DNA from: Campanula takesimana
Taxonomy: Eukaryota; Streptophyta; Magnoliopsida; Asterales; Campanulaceae
Assembly (NCBI GenBank): GCA_026119855.1
Contig: JAOWBW010000302.1
Span: forward strand, 158,339 to 222,338
Direction of reading: 5' to 3'
DNA length: 64,000 nt
Part shown: in pieces, positions 12,335 through 22,811 of the stretch
How the letters are laid out: the number at the start of each line of letters is the position of its first letter
Position numbering within the stretch: position 1 is the first letter of the stretch
Translations under genes and position numbers: made by a program
Notes under the pieces: generated by a model
Database searches by the model: none
Seen by the model: the letters and a program-made list of their open reading frames with translations, nothing else
What the model was told of the DNA's origin: nothing

Positions 12335-12624
12335 TCCAATTGGGGTCTAAACTTTGAGGAAGTTTGCGAATAGGGGTCTATGTTATGTAGGACTTTGTCA
12401 ATTTAGGGTCTGAGAATTAGGGATATATTGGTAACTATAATCTTAAATAACCGCAGTTAAGTCGCATGAGCAAAGCACGTGATGACTTAATGAATTTCTC
12501 TAGCGATTCCGTCAAAAAAACCATGACAAAATTTATCAACATTGGACCCTCAATTGATCAAAGTGGAACATCAAAGCTCAAATTGTGAATTGCCCTCAAA
12601 ACTTTGAACCTTAAATTGCAATGC
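12335..12624. repeat. Inverted-repeat element in the GALS A 3' flank
   Basis: The text from AATTGGGGTCTAAACTTTGA to GTTTTGAGG...TTGAACC...AATTG forms loose terminal inverted repeats of the kind seen in the MULE-like elements of this window. The same sequence follows GALS B (about 22292-22600), so it predates the block duplication. No clear target duplication was found. Confidence 0.4.
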
Positions 12625-12786
12625 TGTTTGCCCTTATTAAATTGAGAATTCATGTGTCCATACCCTCTGCTGCTGAGATAAGCTTTGAAATGAAAGTATG
12701 CGACCAATGTACTTAAGTTTACATTTTTTGTGAAAATTTTAAAAATAAAAATAAAAAAAATTGCTACATCTAAAACTATCCAAGTA

Positions 12787-14136
12787 TCACACTCCAGGAG
12801 AATCAAATGGTAAAACTGAAACAGACTTGAAATTCCTCAAGTCAGAACGCCCGAACCCAAAGTTTCTGAGCACCTGATTATCTGCAAAATTTAAAGCCCT
12901 CTCCATCCCATCCGCGCAAGAATTCCCTTTGTACATCGGGTTGTGGTCCCCACTACACGGCTGACATCCGGTGAAATGTGTAATAAACGGCCTCCTCCCC
13001 GTCCCTTTCCCATATCCGGCCTCTTTCAAATACTCCTCCCTCAAAACACCGTATCTCTCATTGACAACCTCTGCATGTCTCCTCCTCAATTCCGGCACCT
13101 TCTTCTCCATGTCGACGTACTTTTCTGTGACATTATCGAATTCAGACACAACGGCTGCCCAATAAGCTTGGAAGCAATACTCGTTCTCTATATATGTCTT
13201 CTCGCCCCATTTCGCTTTCTGCTCGAGTAACATATAAACCAAAGCAGACTGATCATCTAATGTCGCAGATGACTTGTCAATGAGTACTGATTTTACTATT
13301 TGGTCCCATTTCTGGTGGTACGGACTCTGTGGGCCCATACTGGCCCACACATCCAAGAAGTCCATTGACCATTGGCTGTTTCGGAACAGCAGCACCCCTG
13401 CGTTAAGCGCAATCCAACTCCGTTCCTTGTAGATCATATCGGGCCATCCGTCCACAACCAAATTGTGATTCTTGTACTTTTTCAGAGGCAGCTTGAATTC
13501 CATGTCGGTGAAAACGGCGTCCGAGTCGACCCACCAGACCCACTCGGTCTCCGGGTGGGCCACCATTGCGGCCTTGATGATGGATACTTTGGCCCAGTAA
13601 GATTCCATCTTTGGATGGAGGTTTACATTGTTGTAGAAGATATCATAGCCGTGAATTCTACAGTAGTCAACCTTGTTCTTGAAAAGCCTCAAGAGAAGAA
13701 AATCACCGGTCGGGTTATGACAATTGGACGGCTGTGAACCTGTCAGAATGAGTATACGATCGTCTACTCCGGCTGCAAATGAAGGGTGATGCTTAAGCCA
13801 CTCTGCTCGCTTACTATCCCAACCGGTCACACGTGTTTCTATAGAGTAACTGAGGTTTGGGTCGTCGTAGAATGTTTCCTCAGGTGGGTCATGGCGGCGA
13901 CCAGGAGGAGATGCAGTGGTTGTGGAGGTCAAACTCGCCGGTGATACGATGGTGGCAGAGGTCAACGGGATCGTGGCATTGATCATTAGAACAGGGGAAA
14001 GATCAAACTGAGAATTGGAAAAAGCCCAAAGGACAAATCCCATGAAAATAAGCATACACAGTGACCAAACTGGAGAACGTAATCTTTCACCAAAACTAGA
14101 CATGTTTTTGCATTGACCTGTGGTACGGTTGGCCAT
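12787..14136 (-). CDS. GT34 galactosyltransferase, galactomannan-galactosyltransferase-like, gene A
   Basis: Single-exon, 449 aa, type II Golgi protein. The N-terminal anchor lies at about 23-41 (VWSLCMLIFMGFVLWAF), then a Ser/Thr/Pro stem (50-80) and a GT34 (GT-A fold) catalytic domain. WWVDSDAVFTDM carries the DxD metal motif (DSD 204-206). NAGVLLFRNSQWSMDF, DDQSALVYMLLE and the C-terminal THFTGCQPCSGDHNPMY block are family hallmarks. The WVDSDAVF and CQPCSGDHN signatures resemble the galactomannan alpha-1,6-galactosyltransferase/GT6-GT7 branch (Arabidopsis MUCI10 relatives) rather than xyloglucan xylosyltransferases. The expected reaction is transfer of galactose from UDP-Gal to mannan backbones; sub-family and acceptor are inferred. 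The frame is complete from ATG at 14136 to TGA at 12787. A xyloglucan activity is the less likely alternative. Confidence 0.9.
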   Translation of the reverse strand: MANRTTGQCKNMSSFGERLRSPVWSLCMLIFMGFVLWAFSNSQFDLSPVLMINATIPLTSATIVSPASLTSTTTASPPGRRHDPPEETFYDDPNLSYSIETRVTGWDSKRAEWLKHHPSFAAGVDDRILILTGSQPSNCHNPTGDFLLLRLFKNKVDYCRIHGYDIFYNNVNLHPKMESYWAKVSIIKAAMVAHPETEWVWWVDSDAVFTDMEFKLPLKKYKNHNLVVDGWPDMIYKERSWIALNAGVLLFRNSQWSMDFLDVWASMGPQSPYHQKWDQIVKSVLIDKSSATLDDQSALVYMLLEQKAKWGEKTYIENEYCFQAYWAAVVSEFDNVTEKYVDMEKKVPELRRRHAEVVNERYGVLREEYLKEAGYGKGTGRRPFITHFTGCQPCSGDHNPMYKGNSCADGMERALNFADNQVLRNFGFGRSDLRNFKSVSVLPFDSPGV

Positions 14137-14895
14137 GTTTTGGCCGGAATTAATAGCTCCGGCGTCTACGTTACCGGAATTTATTTAATTTGAGAAATGG
14201 TTATTCCAGGAAGCAATCATAATATACCAAAAATTATGAAGATTGGTTGATAATGACAAAGAGATAATCTAAAAGCCGGCCTTTTCATATGGTCATTAGT
14301 CACAAGCAGTTTTTATTTTTATTCCCATATTAGTCAAACTTTTGGAAGTCAATTACGTAAAATATTAAAGATTACAATAATTTTCTATAAATATCTTTAA
14401 TCAGCAGAATCAAAATTTGCTATCTCATTCTTAAGTGTGAATAGAAGTTTATTACGTGAGATTTAGTTCTTTATAATGACTTTTAAGTGGAATGTATATA
14501 ATTAATAGTAATAGAGTTTATCAGGCTTATTGAGTTTTTTTTTTTTTTTCTTTCTGAAATAGCTTATTGAGTTGAGTATTACATTATATCACTCCATCAC
14601 AAAAATTATATAAAGTCTTGTTTTAATATCGACGGTCAACTTGATTGAAATTTGATAGATATTAAAATCCAATTGTTTCATTTAAATTTTATAAAGTATT
14701 ATTACTGTACCACTACTATTAATTATATTTTCTACAACTTCATTAAGATAATCAAATGAATGTATTTTTACAAAAATTTAATCAAGCTATTCGCCAAAAT
14801 TAAATGAGACTATTCTTTCGCAGAAGATGAGAGTTTTTCTAACAAAACTCGTAAATTTGATAGAAAAAAACTATTATTTTAAGATAAAAATAATA
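14137..14895. other. Upstream region of GT34 gene A
   Basis: AT-rich promoter and intergenic DNA. The segment GTGTGAATAGAAGTTTATTA (14435) recurs immediately after the deletion scar in duplicated block B. A 17-bp T-run lies near 14533. No gene is seen. Confidence 0.5.
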
Positions 14896-15181
14896 CTCCC
14901 TCCGTCTCAGCACAAGTAGGATTAGAGGAGTGAGTACAGTAATTAAGAGAAAGTAGTGTATGTGTGGTAGAAAATGAAGAGAGAGAGAATGAGTGAGGTA
15001 AATAGTAGTGTTGGCTGAATAAATTGAGCGGTGAAAAAATGAAGAGAAAATGAGTGGGTTAAATAGTTGAGTTGGTTGAATACAAATATATTGAAATATT
15101 TTTATTTTGGGCAATCTCAATTATTTTGAGACGGCCTAAAAAAGCGAAAGGAGTCCTACTTATTTGGGGAGGGAGGAAGTG
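14896..15181. mobile_element. Degenerate Stowaway-type MITE
   Basis: The left tip CTCCCTCCGTCTCAGCACAA follows TA. The right tip is altered (CCTACTTATTTGGGGAGGGAGG), but CACAAGTAGG / CCTACTTATT still pair. About 286 bp. Confidence 0.65.
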
Positions 15182-15527
15182 TTATATTAGGATCTGTCAC
15201 TAGGATGACAAATGGAATAATTTTGACAGTACGTAAACCTGAATTAACAAACCAAAACAACCTCCAAATGGACTAATCCCCAATCCTTTAGGCATCTGAC
15301 TATTATATTTATGTTGATTTTCAGTCACTTATTTTTATTACTTAATTGATCTCAATTTTCAATGGCTTAACACGCAAATGATATGACTATACTTCTTGTT
15401 TGCTCATTATTTGTACAATGTTAAACTTACACCAATATACATTCTTTTTATTTAAAGTTGAAACAAATATTCCAAAACGGAGGGAGTAATTAGGAGAGAG
15501 AGCGGTGCAAAAGGTGTTAAAATAATA

Positions 15528-15708
15528 CTCCCTCCGTCCCAAAATGATTTTCTCGTTTGTCATTTTTCATTGTCCCTAAAAGTTCTTCTTATTTCTACAA
15601 TTTAGGCTTAAATGTTCATAAACACAACATGGCTAGTGAATCAAGTGTTCCTATCCTTAAAAAAAGTTTGAATAGTCAAATGTGAATATCATTTTGGGAC
15701 GGAGGGAG
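15528..15708. mobile_element. Stowaway-type MITE
   Basis: CTCCCTCCGTCCCAAAATGA / TTTTGGGACGGAGGGAG with TA on both sides, about 181 bp. The right tip of another, otherwise eroded MITE (ACGGAGGGAGTA) lies just upstream at 15478-15489. Confidence 0.9.
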
Positions 15709-16375
15709 TACTATGAAAAAAGACGATAACTTAGCTTGTTGTGCAAATGCTTGGGAATGCTACTATATTCTCAATCCCTATACGGAGTAAAGGAATTTAG
15801 GTGTTCATTATTACTCAATCCCTCCTGAGTTTATGCTAAAAAAGTTTGACATGTTACCAAGCTAGGTTTCTTTCCAGCGGTGTAGAATTACTCCCTCCGT
15901 TACCATTTTTGTTTGTCACATATATGGTCATAAAGATATTCTCCATAATTGAAGGTTAAATACATTAAACTTTCATAATTGTTTGTGATAACTAAGGATG
16001 AAAATTGAAAAACAAGAGTGTGAGGGAGATGAAAGACAAGAAAAATATAGGAGGATAGTGTGATAAAAATAAAATTATATTATTACAGTTAGAAAGGGAC
16101 TGATCATTCTGGGACGGATATTCTCCCTCTTTTCTTTTTTGGTTTTGATTATCCATTCTATTTTACAATTGATCTCTTACAATTGTTTGTAATCTCAATT
16201 TTGATATTACAAACGATTGTTTGTTGAACTCATTTGCATTTAATTTAATTTTTATTTTCGTATGTTTCTAATAAATTAATTAATTTAATCTCGTTGAGAC
16301 CCTTTGTTTTGTCTCCTTTGTTGAGACCCCTGTGTTTATTGTGTTGATATGTTTTATGTTTAAATTGATTTTTCA
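15709..16375. other. Intergenic, eroded MITE fragments
   Basis: CTCCCTCCGTTACCATTTTT at about 15892 and CTGGGACGGATATTCTCC at about 16110 look like the ends of one decayed Stowaway element. The rest is AT-rich with no gene seen. Confidence 0.4.
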
Positions 16376-16861
16376 TTGACTTATCTCACTTTGTTGTTCA
16401 TCTTAACAATTCTCGGGAAGTTTAGTTGGCGACTTGTTGTCGATCCTGATGCTTCAAGAAGTCATGTGTTCAAAGCAATATTTTTTCATAAGGGGAATTT
16501 GTTGAATGCCCAGATCGGGCAATGTCCAAATTTTATTTGGAGGAGCATCTGCACATCCCAAGATATTGTTCAGTATGATCATGGCGTGCTTATTACTGCG
16601 CGTTCGAGTTTAATCCAAGGATGCATTGGTGGACATAGGTCCTTGTCCTCATCATCATCACAGGCTATGAACGATTTCAGAGATATCATTTTCAATTGTA
16701 AGATTTTATTAGTCTTGAACTTTTACTTTTATATAGTTTGTGTTAATCAAATCGCAAATGAAGCGGTTGATTGCGTTTCAAAAGTTTCATGGTTCTATAA
16801 TCTTCGTGTGTGGAATGAGTCCCCAGCATTTGTGGAGGGCCATCTCCTTTTCATTTATTAA
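16376..16861 (+). pseudogene. LINE/non-LTR retrotransposon remnant (RT C-terminus to RNase H)
   Basis: A 161-codon open stretch. The N-terminal part (SWRLVVDPDASRSHVFKAIF then GQCPNFIWRSICTSQDIV) matches the conserved region after the reverse transcriptase in plant L1-like LINEs. The tail (NQIANEAVDCVSKVS, VWNESPAFVE) resembles the end of the LINE-associated RNase H domain. Endonuclease, RT catalytic core and most of RNase H are missing, and the joint around the Ser run and hydrophobic FNCKILLVLNFYFY segment is out of register. It is a truncated fossil with no evidence of function. Confidence 0.6.
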
Positions 16862-17154
16862 TGCAATTGATTCTCTTGTCGTGTCTGATTATTGGGCTTT
16901 AGAAGTACATTGGGCTTTAGAAGTACTCCAACTACATGGAAAAACAAACTAACTAGTCACAAGACAATACCCGGTAGTTTAAGCCAAGGTACTGGGCCTG
17001 CATACTTTCAACTTTCAACATAAAAATAGGCCCACATTATCTACAAGGCTGAATTTCATCACCAAACTACTACATTTACATTACAAGAAATGTGTCTTCT
17101 CATTTAATTTAACCATTACAACAGCAATAAATAAAGGATCTTTTCTGGACTAGT
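16862..17154. other. Intergenic spacer
   Basis: No gene or clear repeat. The last about 40 bp (AAAGGATCTTTTCTGGACTA) resemble the text at 18540-18563 (AAAGGTATTTTCCGGACCAG) beyond the TRIM, suggesting an old local duplication. Confidence 0.35.
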
Positions 17155-17159
17155 GGTTC

Positions 17160-17465
17160 AGTTGGAGAATAAGATGGAGCGGGTCGGGTGGAACGGACCG
17201 AGACTGAATAGAATGGACCGAGCTTGACCAAGTCAACCAAGTGAGATCAAGATCAAGCCAAATAAAGATAAAATCAAGAGATTATATTTTACCTTATTTA
17301 GAGATATAGTTTACTTTATTTAGTTGATGTATTTTAGGAAGATGAGTATTCCTCAAGAATAGGGTTTAGGCTTTAGTATAAATATAGGGTTAAATTATTG
17401 TAAATCTTTGAGAGAGTGAATAAACACAAATATTATTATCATACTCCTCTCCACCGGTTTTGACA
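17160..17465 (+). repeat. TRIM 5' LTR
   Basis: 306 bp, beginning AGTTGGAG and ending GGTTTTGACA, directly followed by the tRNA-Met primer-binding site. The terminal TG expected of an LTR reads AG in both copies. Confidence 0.9.
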
Positions 17466-18147
17466 TGGTATCAGAGCCTCCGGTATGGGGGCATGATGAC
17501 CGACTACGCTTCCGCGACGAAGCCATCGTTGCCATGGTGGTGGGCAACATGGCGAAGAAGAAAAATGACGGGAGGAGCCCATGGAAGCACCTTCGTGGCA
17601 CGGATTGTGCAAGACAAACACGATGGAGCACAATGGAAAACACGAAATCACTGCCGTTGTAGTAGCGACGGCGGTGGTGTTGTGGCTGGCGGCTAATCCA
17701 CCGAAGACAACCGAACCACCCGGCGATTCCGGTGGTTTTGGCGGTGGTCCATGACTAAATTCTGACATGTTTGAAAAGAATGGCGTTCCTGGCAGCTATT
17801 GACTGGCGAGTGACGCACTTGATTGGTCTGGCGAGTCCTATACGCATTGATGAAGATGAAGAAATTTTCTGACGATCTATATTATCAACTGAGATCAGGT
17901 TAAATATGATGCAGCCAAGGACGCCGACGTCGACTGATTGACAAAAGGACAGATCGGAAAAAAAAACCTGGGCTGCTGGACGTAGCAGCTTGACTGTCGA
18001 GTTGTTAAGTCACTTATGCTATCAACGTTGCACACAAGTGGAATGACGATTGAAAAACTGATTTTTTTTTTCTCTCCCCGTTTTGATTGTCGTATTGGCA
18101 AGTTGGGTATCTACGTTGTAGATCCTCCAACTTGAGGGGGGGGGGGG

Positions 18148-18453
18148 AGTTGGAGAATAAGATGGAGTGGGCCGTGTGGAGCGGACCGAGACTGAATAGA
18201 ATGGACCGAGCTTGACCAAGTCAACCAAGTGAGATCAAGATCAAGCCAAATAAAGATAGAATCAAGAGATTATATTTTACCTTATTTAGAGATATAGTTT
18301 ACTTTATTTAGATGATGTATTTTAGGAAAAGGAGTATTCCTCACGAATAGGGTTTAGACTTTAGTATAAATATAGGGGTAATTTATTGTAAATCTTTGAG
18401 AGACTGAATAAACACAAATATTATTACCATACTCCTCTCCACCGGTTTTAACA
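18148..18453 (+). repeat. TRIM 3' LTR
   Basis: 306 bp, same length as the 5' LTR, preceded by the G-rich polypurine tract and followed by the GGTTC target duplication. Confidence 0.9.
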
Positions 18454-18849
18454 GGTTCTTTGGCACAGTAATAATAAATGAACAAAGAACCAAAAAGATT
18501 GAACCACAAAATGAACAACGAATTTAAACATTAAAAAAAAGGTATTTTCCGGACCAGTGTTTAGAATATTTAAATCTGGGACCACTCTTCATGTCAATTA
18601 ACCATCCAGTTATCTGAGCTATGTAAAATATTTATGCTATGGTAGTTTCAGAAAGGACCCACCAACAAGACCTTAACTTGTAGACATTGAAAAAGGAGGA
18701 TACAACCAACTCCAGATAAAGAAAGAAAGAAAGTAAAACCCTAAATGGAACAAACCACCTTCCTCGTCACATTTACTCTATACGTCCATCATACCCACGA
18801 CATGAGGCGATACAAAAGACGATGATCAACAATAAAGACAAGTTTTAGA

Positions 18850-18945
18850 TTACCATTGCATCGGCATCGCACCCTTGAGTTGATGACCGAAAACTGGGTA
18901 GACGGCAGGAAAGAGCGTTGCGAAGATCATATGCTCATACACAAG
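18850..18945 (-). pseudogene. Possible terminal exon remnant of an unidentified gene (R1)
   Basis: On the minus strand the frame reads IFATLFPAVYPVFGHQLKG then AMPMQW and a stop. It looks like the C-terminus of a membrane protein but I do not recognise the family. The same frame exists in R2 (23164 onward), where it is cut by a 274-bp insertion. No start or upstream exon is visible. Confidence 0.3.
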
Positions 18946-19017
18946 TTACTACTAGGGTGAGCCCGAGCCCCCTCTCTTCCTGTTCCTTATACAGAAAAAT
19001 CACCAGGTATAATAATA

Positions 19018-19197
19018 CTCCATCCGTCCTCAAAATGATATTCACATTTGACTATTCAAACTTTTTAAGGTTATGAACACTTGCTTTACTAGCCATGTTG
19101 TGTTAACGCACATATAAGCCTATATTGTAGAAATGTGAAGATCATTTCTAAACAATGAAAAATAACTAATGAAAAGATCATTTCGGAACAAAGGGAG
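19018..19197. mobile_element. Stowaway-type MITE in R1
   Basis: CTCCATCCGTCCTCAAAATG / CGGAACAAAGGGAG next to TA, about 180 bp. It is duplicated with R1/R2 (counterpart at 23621-23801), so it predates that duplication. Confidence 0.8.
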
Positions 19198-19367
19198 TAT
19201 CAAATTCTCCGGGTCGCAATAAGAGAATTAACAGGTATCAATACCACTTAGAATCGTCACATAAGACAATTTAATACTTGTGAATTCTTTTTTGTAGGTC
19301 ACACATGAATAGTATTCAACCTATGACAGACAAGAATCCAGTAGAATTGGAACTGACGTAAATCTGA

Positions 19368-19748
19368 AGGATACCGGAGGTAGATCACACATTTGTATAA
19401 ATGTGCAACAATTAATAAATAGAAAGACTACCTATGAAATTAAAGTTAATCTACGAATGGTAATGATGCAAGAGTTGCAACATTGTTCGTGGAGTACTTA
19501 TGAAGGGACTTTAATCATTGAGTAGACAATGTTATTTTGTTATAAGATAATGAAGGATATTTATTTCTTATTATTGAGAATAAGAAAAGTGTTTTATTTA
19601 TAATGATTTACTTTATTGTACTGTTAAATCATATAAATAAATCTTATATCCTAAATCTTGAAGAACAAAATAATAAATAAATTTATAACATAAATAATTA
19701 AATTCTTAAAGCATTATTGTTTTGGTCAAATAAATAAGAAAAACATAT
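19368..19748. other. Intergenic AT-rich spacer
   Basis: AT-rich DNA between R1 and GALS block B; no gene, repeat or RNA recognised. Confidence 0.5.
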
Positions 19749-19843
19749 CTAAATGTTGCATTAAGAGCCAATAATAATTGGGATTATTACGCCAAGATTA
19801 CTTTTTGTAGAACTCTGGTCAAACTTTGATGAGTTGACTTGTA

Positions 19844-20084
19844 CTCCCTCTGACCTAGACTAAGTTTCTTACATTCTTTTTTGGTTTGCCCCAGACTAAG
19901 GTTCTTAGTTGCTTTATTACCTAAAATGGAGTGTGAGACTCACTTGTCATTCTCACAACAAAAATTCCATACCCACTTTATCTCTCCTACTTTCTCTTAC
20001 TTACTTTTTCATACTCACAACATTTACTTTTTCTTAATCTCCGAGTAAAGTCAAACTAAGAAACTTAGTCCGGGACGGAGGGAG
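19844..20084. mobile_element. Stowaway-type MITE in the GALS B promoter
   Basis: CTCCCTCTGACCTAGACTAA / TTAGTCCGGGACGGAGGGAG, 241 bp, TA on each side. The matching place in copy A (GACTTGTAAAAATC, about 10120) is the empty site with a single TA. The element therefore inserted after the duplication, about 300 bp upstream of the GALS B start. Confidence 0.93.
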
Positions 20085-20387
20085 TAAAAATCAAAAGTAG
20101 ACTCTTTAATCAGACTATAAGGATTATATTCTATTGTTCTTTTTTTTTTTTTTTTTTTATTCCATTCTTGTTTAGATCCGAGCTCTTGACTTGAGCCAGC
20201 TCCCAATAAATCTCCTTGGTTCATGTTACTGCATTACTTCGATGCAGCAACTTTGAGTGCTTTTGCTGCTATGGCTAATCAGTTTGTAGCATTACAATTT
20301 TGATAATATTAGTGATTCTTTATTTTGTCCGACCGACCGGCAACCGGAGTCAAAACCATCAGAAATTTGGATTATTATCAATCAGTA

Positions 20388-21988
20388 ATGGTGAAAGATG
20401 ATGAAAATGATCGGAAAATCTTTGCAGGGGTAGTCTTGAAATGTCCTACCGAGCTCAAGCTTGTATTCGTTGCCCTTCTCGCCTTGTTTTCCATCCTCAC
20501 TCTTTCCCAGTTCTTTCACTTTAGTCTCTCCTATTCTGTGCCGGATCCCCGCCATTGTATCTCCACCGCCGCCAAGTCCCTAGCGGCGGTGGAGAAAAAT
20601 ACTCCACCGCCACCACCAAGCCGACAAGTTGTGGTACAAGATGAATTCTCGGAAGGAGGTAAGGTTATTAAGCGTGCCTTTAACCCTTTTGGTACCGCCG
20701 CATACAACTTCATTCTGATGAGCGGTTATAGGGGGGGACACAACACCTTTGCCGTCATTGGTCTAGCATCTAAACCCCTTCACGTGTTTGGAAAACCGTC
20801 CTTCCAATGCGAGTGGGTCCCACATCCCAACACCTCCATCCCCACCCACCACCACCAGCAGCAGCAGCAAACCATCACAGTTACCGGTCAAAAGTACCTC
20901 CCCGATTGGAACATGGGTCATGTCTACACCGTAGTTGTAATCAACTGCACATTCCCCGCCTCAGTAGGCAACGACTCTTCCGGTGGTAAACTACTCCTCC
21001 ACGCCTCCACCAACGGGGGCGGTGACAGTAATTTCAACCTAACCGACACCATTGAAGCTTTAACCGAAGCTCCAGGAAGCTTAAACCTAATTCAATTCAC
21101 GGACCCGCCTAAATACGACTACCTCTACTGTGGCTCGTGTTTGTACGGGAACTTGAGTCCACAAAGACTAAGAGAATGGTTAGCTTATCACATCAAACTA
21201 TTCGGTCCGAGGTCACATTTTATCATACACGATGCAGGCGGCGTGCATCCTGAAGCTATGGAGGTGTTAAAGCCATGGATCGAGAAGGGTTACGTAACAT
21301 TAGAAGACATAAAAGAGCAAGAAAGATTTGACGGGTATTACCACAACCAGTTCCTGGTACTGAATGATTGTTTGCATAGGTATCGTTTCATGGCCAAATG
21401 GATGTTCTTTTTTGATGTCGACGAGTATATTTTCATCCCCAAGAACACTACCCTCATATCCGTTATGGATTCTTTGTCAAACTATACCCATTTCACGTTT
21501 GAGCAAATGCCCATGTCTAATAAGCTTTGCCTCTCTGACGAAAATATCCCTGAATCTGACAGGTACTCTTTCACTTTCCCTTTTCTGAATCTGTTTATGT
21601 TCTATGTAAAGAAACATAAAACCGAGCGTTATGATTTTGCAGAAAATGGGGATTTGAGAAATTAGTATACAAGGATGTGAAACAAGGGATTCAGAGAGAC
21701 AGGAAATATGCAGTGCAACCGCGATATTGTTTTGCAAACGGGGTGCATAGGTCAGATAACATGGAGGGTATGACAACAGATGAAACGAGTGGTCTTATAT
21801 TGTATTACCATTATCATGGAACAATCTCAGAGCGAAATGAGCCGTGTCAGAAACTGATCAATACAACAGAAATTGAACTTGATGGCACCCCTTATGTTCT
21901 GGATACAAGAATGCGTGAGGCAGCTGAATCAGTCAAGAGATTCGAACTCCAAATGATAGGGTCTGTTTTACAAAATACGCGACAATGA
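20388..21988 (+). CDS. GALS: GT92 galactan beta-1,4-galactosyltransferase (GALS type), gene B
   Basis: Exons 20388-21562 and 21643-21988 with an 80-bp GT-AG intron (GACAG|gtact ... tgcag|AAAATGG) give 506 aa, close to identical to gene A. I chose ATG 20388 because it aligns with the gene A start; the longer upstream reading begins without ATG. The signal anchor (about 24-46), beta-rich domain, FFFDVDEYIF metal motif, and a second exon identical in length to gene A (346 bp) are all present. Differences include a shorter proline run, a shorter His/Gln tract, and changes near the exon 1 end (SDENIPESDR against SDEDISDSNR). It is expected to act like gene A on pectic galactan in the Golgi. No disabling change is seen. 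The promoter differs from A by a MITE insertion. Confidence 0.93.
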
Positions 21989-22722
21989 CTAGGTTTATAG
22001 TTCTTGTTCGATCTATACATCAAAGATACTGGTTTTTTTTACGATTCTTTTTGTACAAGGTTGATGATTTCGCCTATCTTGAGCTTGTGATTATAAAAAT
22101 TGCTGTGAAATATTGGTTCTTAAATGAGCACACTGCATTTTAGTGTGTCTCCCTAATTGTAATGTGGTAGATTTTCAGATATGCTATCGGGTTAAGAAAA
22201 TTATTTCGATCATGTTGATGAGCCCACGGGCAATCGGGACACAAGAATATACAAACGAATTGGGGTCTCCCTAATTGTTTCTCCTAAGTTTGGAAGTATT
22301 ATCAAATTGGGGTCTAAATAACTTTGAGGAAGTTTGCGAATTGGGGTCTATGTTATGTAGGACTTTGTCGATTTAGGGTCTGAGAATTAGGGCTATATTG
22401 GTAATTATAATCTTAAATAACCGCAGTTAAGTCGCATGAGCAAAGCACGTGTCGACTTAGTGAATTTTTCTAGCGATTCCGTCAAAAAGCCATGACAAAA
22501 TTTATCAACGTTGGACCCTCAATAGATCAAAGTGGAACATCAGAGCTCAAATTGTGAATTGCCCTCAAAACTTTGAACCTTAAAATGCTGTTTACACTTA
22601 TTAAATTGAGAATTCATGTGTCCATGCCCTCTGCTGCTGAGATATGCTTTGAAATGAAAGTATGCGACCAATGTACTTGAGTTTACATTTTTTGTGAAGA
22701 AAAAAAAAAAAATTGCTGCATC

Positions 22723-22811
22723 TTTTGTGTGAATAGAAGTTTATTACGTGAGATTTAGTTCTCAAGTGTGATTAGAAGTTTAGTACGTGCGATTTAGTTC
22801 TTTATAATGAA
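22723..22811. other. Deletion scar where GT34 is missing in block B
   Basis: After TGCTGCATCT come four T and then GTGTGAATAGAAGTTTATTA, which in block A lies about 1.66 kb further on, beyond the GT34 gene. A 40-bp unit ending GATTTAGTTCT is then tandemly doubled (22725-22803). A Helitron-like terminus begins right after. Confidence 0.7.

Larger units (their letters stand above)
10027..12771 (+). repeat. Tandem-duplicated block, copy A (contains GALS gene A)
   Basis: From CTAAATGTTGCATTAAGAGC through promoter, gene and about 760 bp of 3' flank, this block repeats at 19749-22722 with near-identity. Copy A continues into the GT34 gene. Copy B lacks GT34 and jumps to sequence matching 14435 onward. 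Confidence 0.85.
17160..18453 (+). mobile_element. TRIM (miniature LTR retrotransposon)
   Basis: Two 306-bp direct repeats (17160-17465 and 18148-18453), both starting AGTTGGAGAATAAGATGGAG, enclose 682 bp. A primer-binding site TGGTATCAGAGCC (17466-17478, initiator tRNA-Met type) follows the left LTR. A polypurine tract (CTTGAG plus 12 G, 18131-18147) precedes the right one. The target duplication GGTTC is exact (17155-17159, 18454-18458). The internal region has no gag or pol, only short frames, so it depends on another element for movement. The LTRs differ at few positions, so the insertion is fairly young. Confidence 0.93.
18567..19367. repeat. Segmental direct repeat R1
   Basis: About 800 bp, from ATTTAAATCTGGGACCACTC to GAACTGACGTAAATCTGA, repeated at 22913-23971 (R2), which differs mainly by a 274-bp insertion. 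R1 and R2 bracket GALS block B. Both contain the same Stowaway MITE and the same possible 3' exon remnant. Confidence 0.85.
19749..22722 (+). repeat. Tandem-duplicated block, copy B (contains GALS gene B)
   Basis: Counterpart of 10027-12771, same order and orientation. It differs by one Stowaway insertion (19844-20084), small promoter indels, and an abrupt end at TGCTGCATCT. There GT34 is missing and the sequence resumes with the segment matching 14435. Confidence 0.85.

Noticed and set aside
12943..13737. Plus-strand frames of 64-121 aa opposite GT34 gene A
   Set aside because: They lie antisense to a clearly conserved coding exon and are shadows of it.
17439..17768. 109-aa and shorter overlapping frames in the TRIM interior
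   Set aside because: Four frames on both strands overlap the same GC-richer stretch; none shows a gag zinc knuckle or other domain. They are by-products of local base composition.
20325..20387. N-terminal extension of GALS B (21 extra residues)
   Set aside because: It starts without an ATG, has no counterpart in the start region of gene A, and the ATG at 20388 aligns with the gene A start just before the signal anchor.
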